The translations under genes were made by a program, and so were the position numbers. Shown in pieces: positions 63,785 to 64,000 of a stretch of 64,000 nt of DNA. A model generated the notes under the pieces. It was not told the origin of the DNA. It searched no databases and saw only the letters and a program-made list of their open reading frames with translations. The DNA lies in contig PALG01000015.1 of NCBI GenBank assembly GCA_002707025.1, positions 153,601 to 217,600 on the forward strand, written 5' to 3'. The DNA is from Flavobacteriaceae bacterium. GTDB lineage: Bacteria > Bacteroidota > Bacteroidia > Flavobacteriales > Flavobacteriaceae. How positions within the stretch are numbered: position 1 is the stretch's first letter; each line of letters opens with the position of its first letter.

Positions 63785-63836
63785 CTCCCCCGCCAAGCCC
63801 AGGGCTTGGCGACCCCTCTTTATCTAAAGAGGGGAG
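63785..63836 (+). repeat. Two-hairpin intergenic repeat, copy C
   Basis: Hairpin 1 is CGCCAAGCCC-A-GGGCTTGGCG (63791-63811) and hairpin 2 is CCCCTCTTTA-TC-TAAAGAGGGG (63813-63834); both are perfect 10-bp stems. Confidence 0.75.
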
Positions 63837-63873
63837 CTTTTGTGGATATGGTTTCGTCTTTGAATGAGATAGG

Positions 63874-63999
63874 GTCGTGATTCGTGATTCGTGTATCTTG
63901 TCTCTTGTTTCCTGTCTCTTGTTTCCTGTCTCCATATAAAACACCCTTCGACAGGCTCAGTGTGACCATGGGATTCTTCGGCTGCGCCTCTGAATGACA
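63874..63999 (+). repeat. 126-bp direct repeat, copy 2
   Basis: Second copy of 63362-63487. The first 87 bases are identical, and the rest differ at only a few positions; the match may continue beyond the window. Confidence 0.85.
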
Positions 64000-64000
64000 A

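Larger units (their letters stand above)
63009..64000. repeat. Intergenic composite of dispersed repeats, no gene
   Basis: About 1 kb without a believable gene. It holds four TGGTGAA units (63082-63109), degenerate 7-base arrays (TYYTGTY), elements of the type GATTCTTCG...GAATGACA, CACCCTTCGACAGGCTCAGGGTG palindromes, three CCCGAATTTACTTCGGG dyads and two two-hairpin elements. All are listed separately where they can be delimited. The region continues past the window edge. Confidence 0.85.

Overview
The window is a stretch of chromosome from a member of the Flavobacteriaceae (Bacteroidota). The evidence is: the complete gliding/type IX secretion operon gldKLMN, proteins with T9SS C-terminal sorting domains, the flavobacterial exosortase XrtF with its partner, promoters of the Bacteroidota type (TTTG - 19 bp - TAnnTTTG), lipoproteins, a TonB-dependent receptor with an N-terminal carboxypeptidase-like domain, and the general absence of strong Shine-Dalgarno sequences. 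No rRNA and no CRISPR array are present; the only convincing tRNA is an initiator tRNA-Met.

Layout. 1-10.7 kb: end of a POT peptide transporter, two tandem secreted thioredoxin-like proteins, a leftward surE-(small membrane protein)-lpxB-NlpC/P60-comEC series, then rightward prc, an OppC-like permease and a secreted nuclease. 10.7-17.7 kb: the leftward cell-shape operon mreB-mreC-mreD-mrdA(PBP2)-rodA, behind purH. 17.9-25 kb: a MacB-like permease, a GAF-type methionine sulfoxide reductase, xrtF and its associated gene, a lipoprotein, and a metal-handling cluster (HYC_CC_PP-like protein, HMA-MauE protein, TonB receptor, HMA protein). 25-32 kb: a 31-residue Lys/Ala-rich gene, groES-groL, and three leftward genes encoding a T9SS-sorted hydrolase-like protein, a small barrel-like protein and a T9SS-sorted leucine-rich-repeat protein. 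32.4-37 kb: leftward miaB-sigma54 activator-lptE-TPR-secG. 37-46.5 kb: a membrane protein, topA, an arginase-fold protein and gldKLMN. 46.5-57.4 kb: an FAD oxidoreductase, a DUF983 protein, an ABC-F ATPase, a tripartite RND efflux operon whose adaptor carries an in-frame TAA, a CPXCG mini-protein and an AsmA-like protein.

From 57.4 kb to the end the window becomes accessory. It starts at the initiator tRNA, whose 3' 27 bases are repeated 105 bp downstream, and continues with a GC-richer cassette (11-bp iterons, 33-bp-spaced motifs, an orphan 250-residue protein, flanking direct repeats). Next come an AT-rich PLD-helicase-DUF3427/NUDIX pair and about 1 kb of dispersed palindromic and heptad repeats. 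This region is the best place in the window to look for an undescribed system; the tRNA-adjacent cassette is my first candidate and the helicase/NUDIX pair my second.

The genes cooperate in envelope building (lpxB, lptE, mre/rod, prc, NlpC), protein export and surface display (secG, gldKLMN, XrtF, T9SS cargo), and efflux and metal exchange. All functional calls are from reading the sequence; no database search was run.
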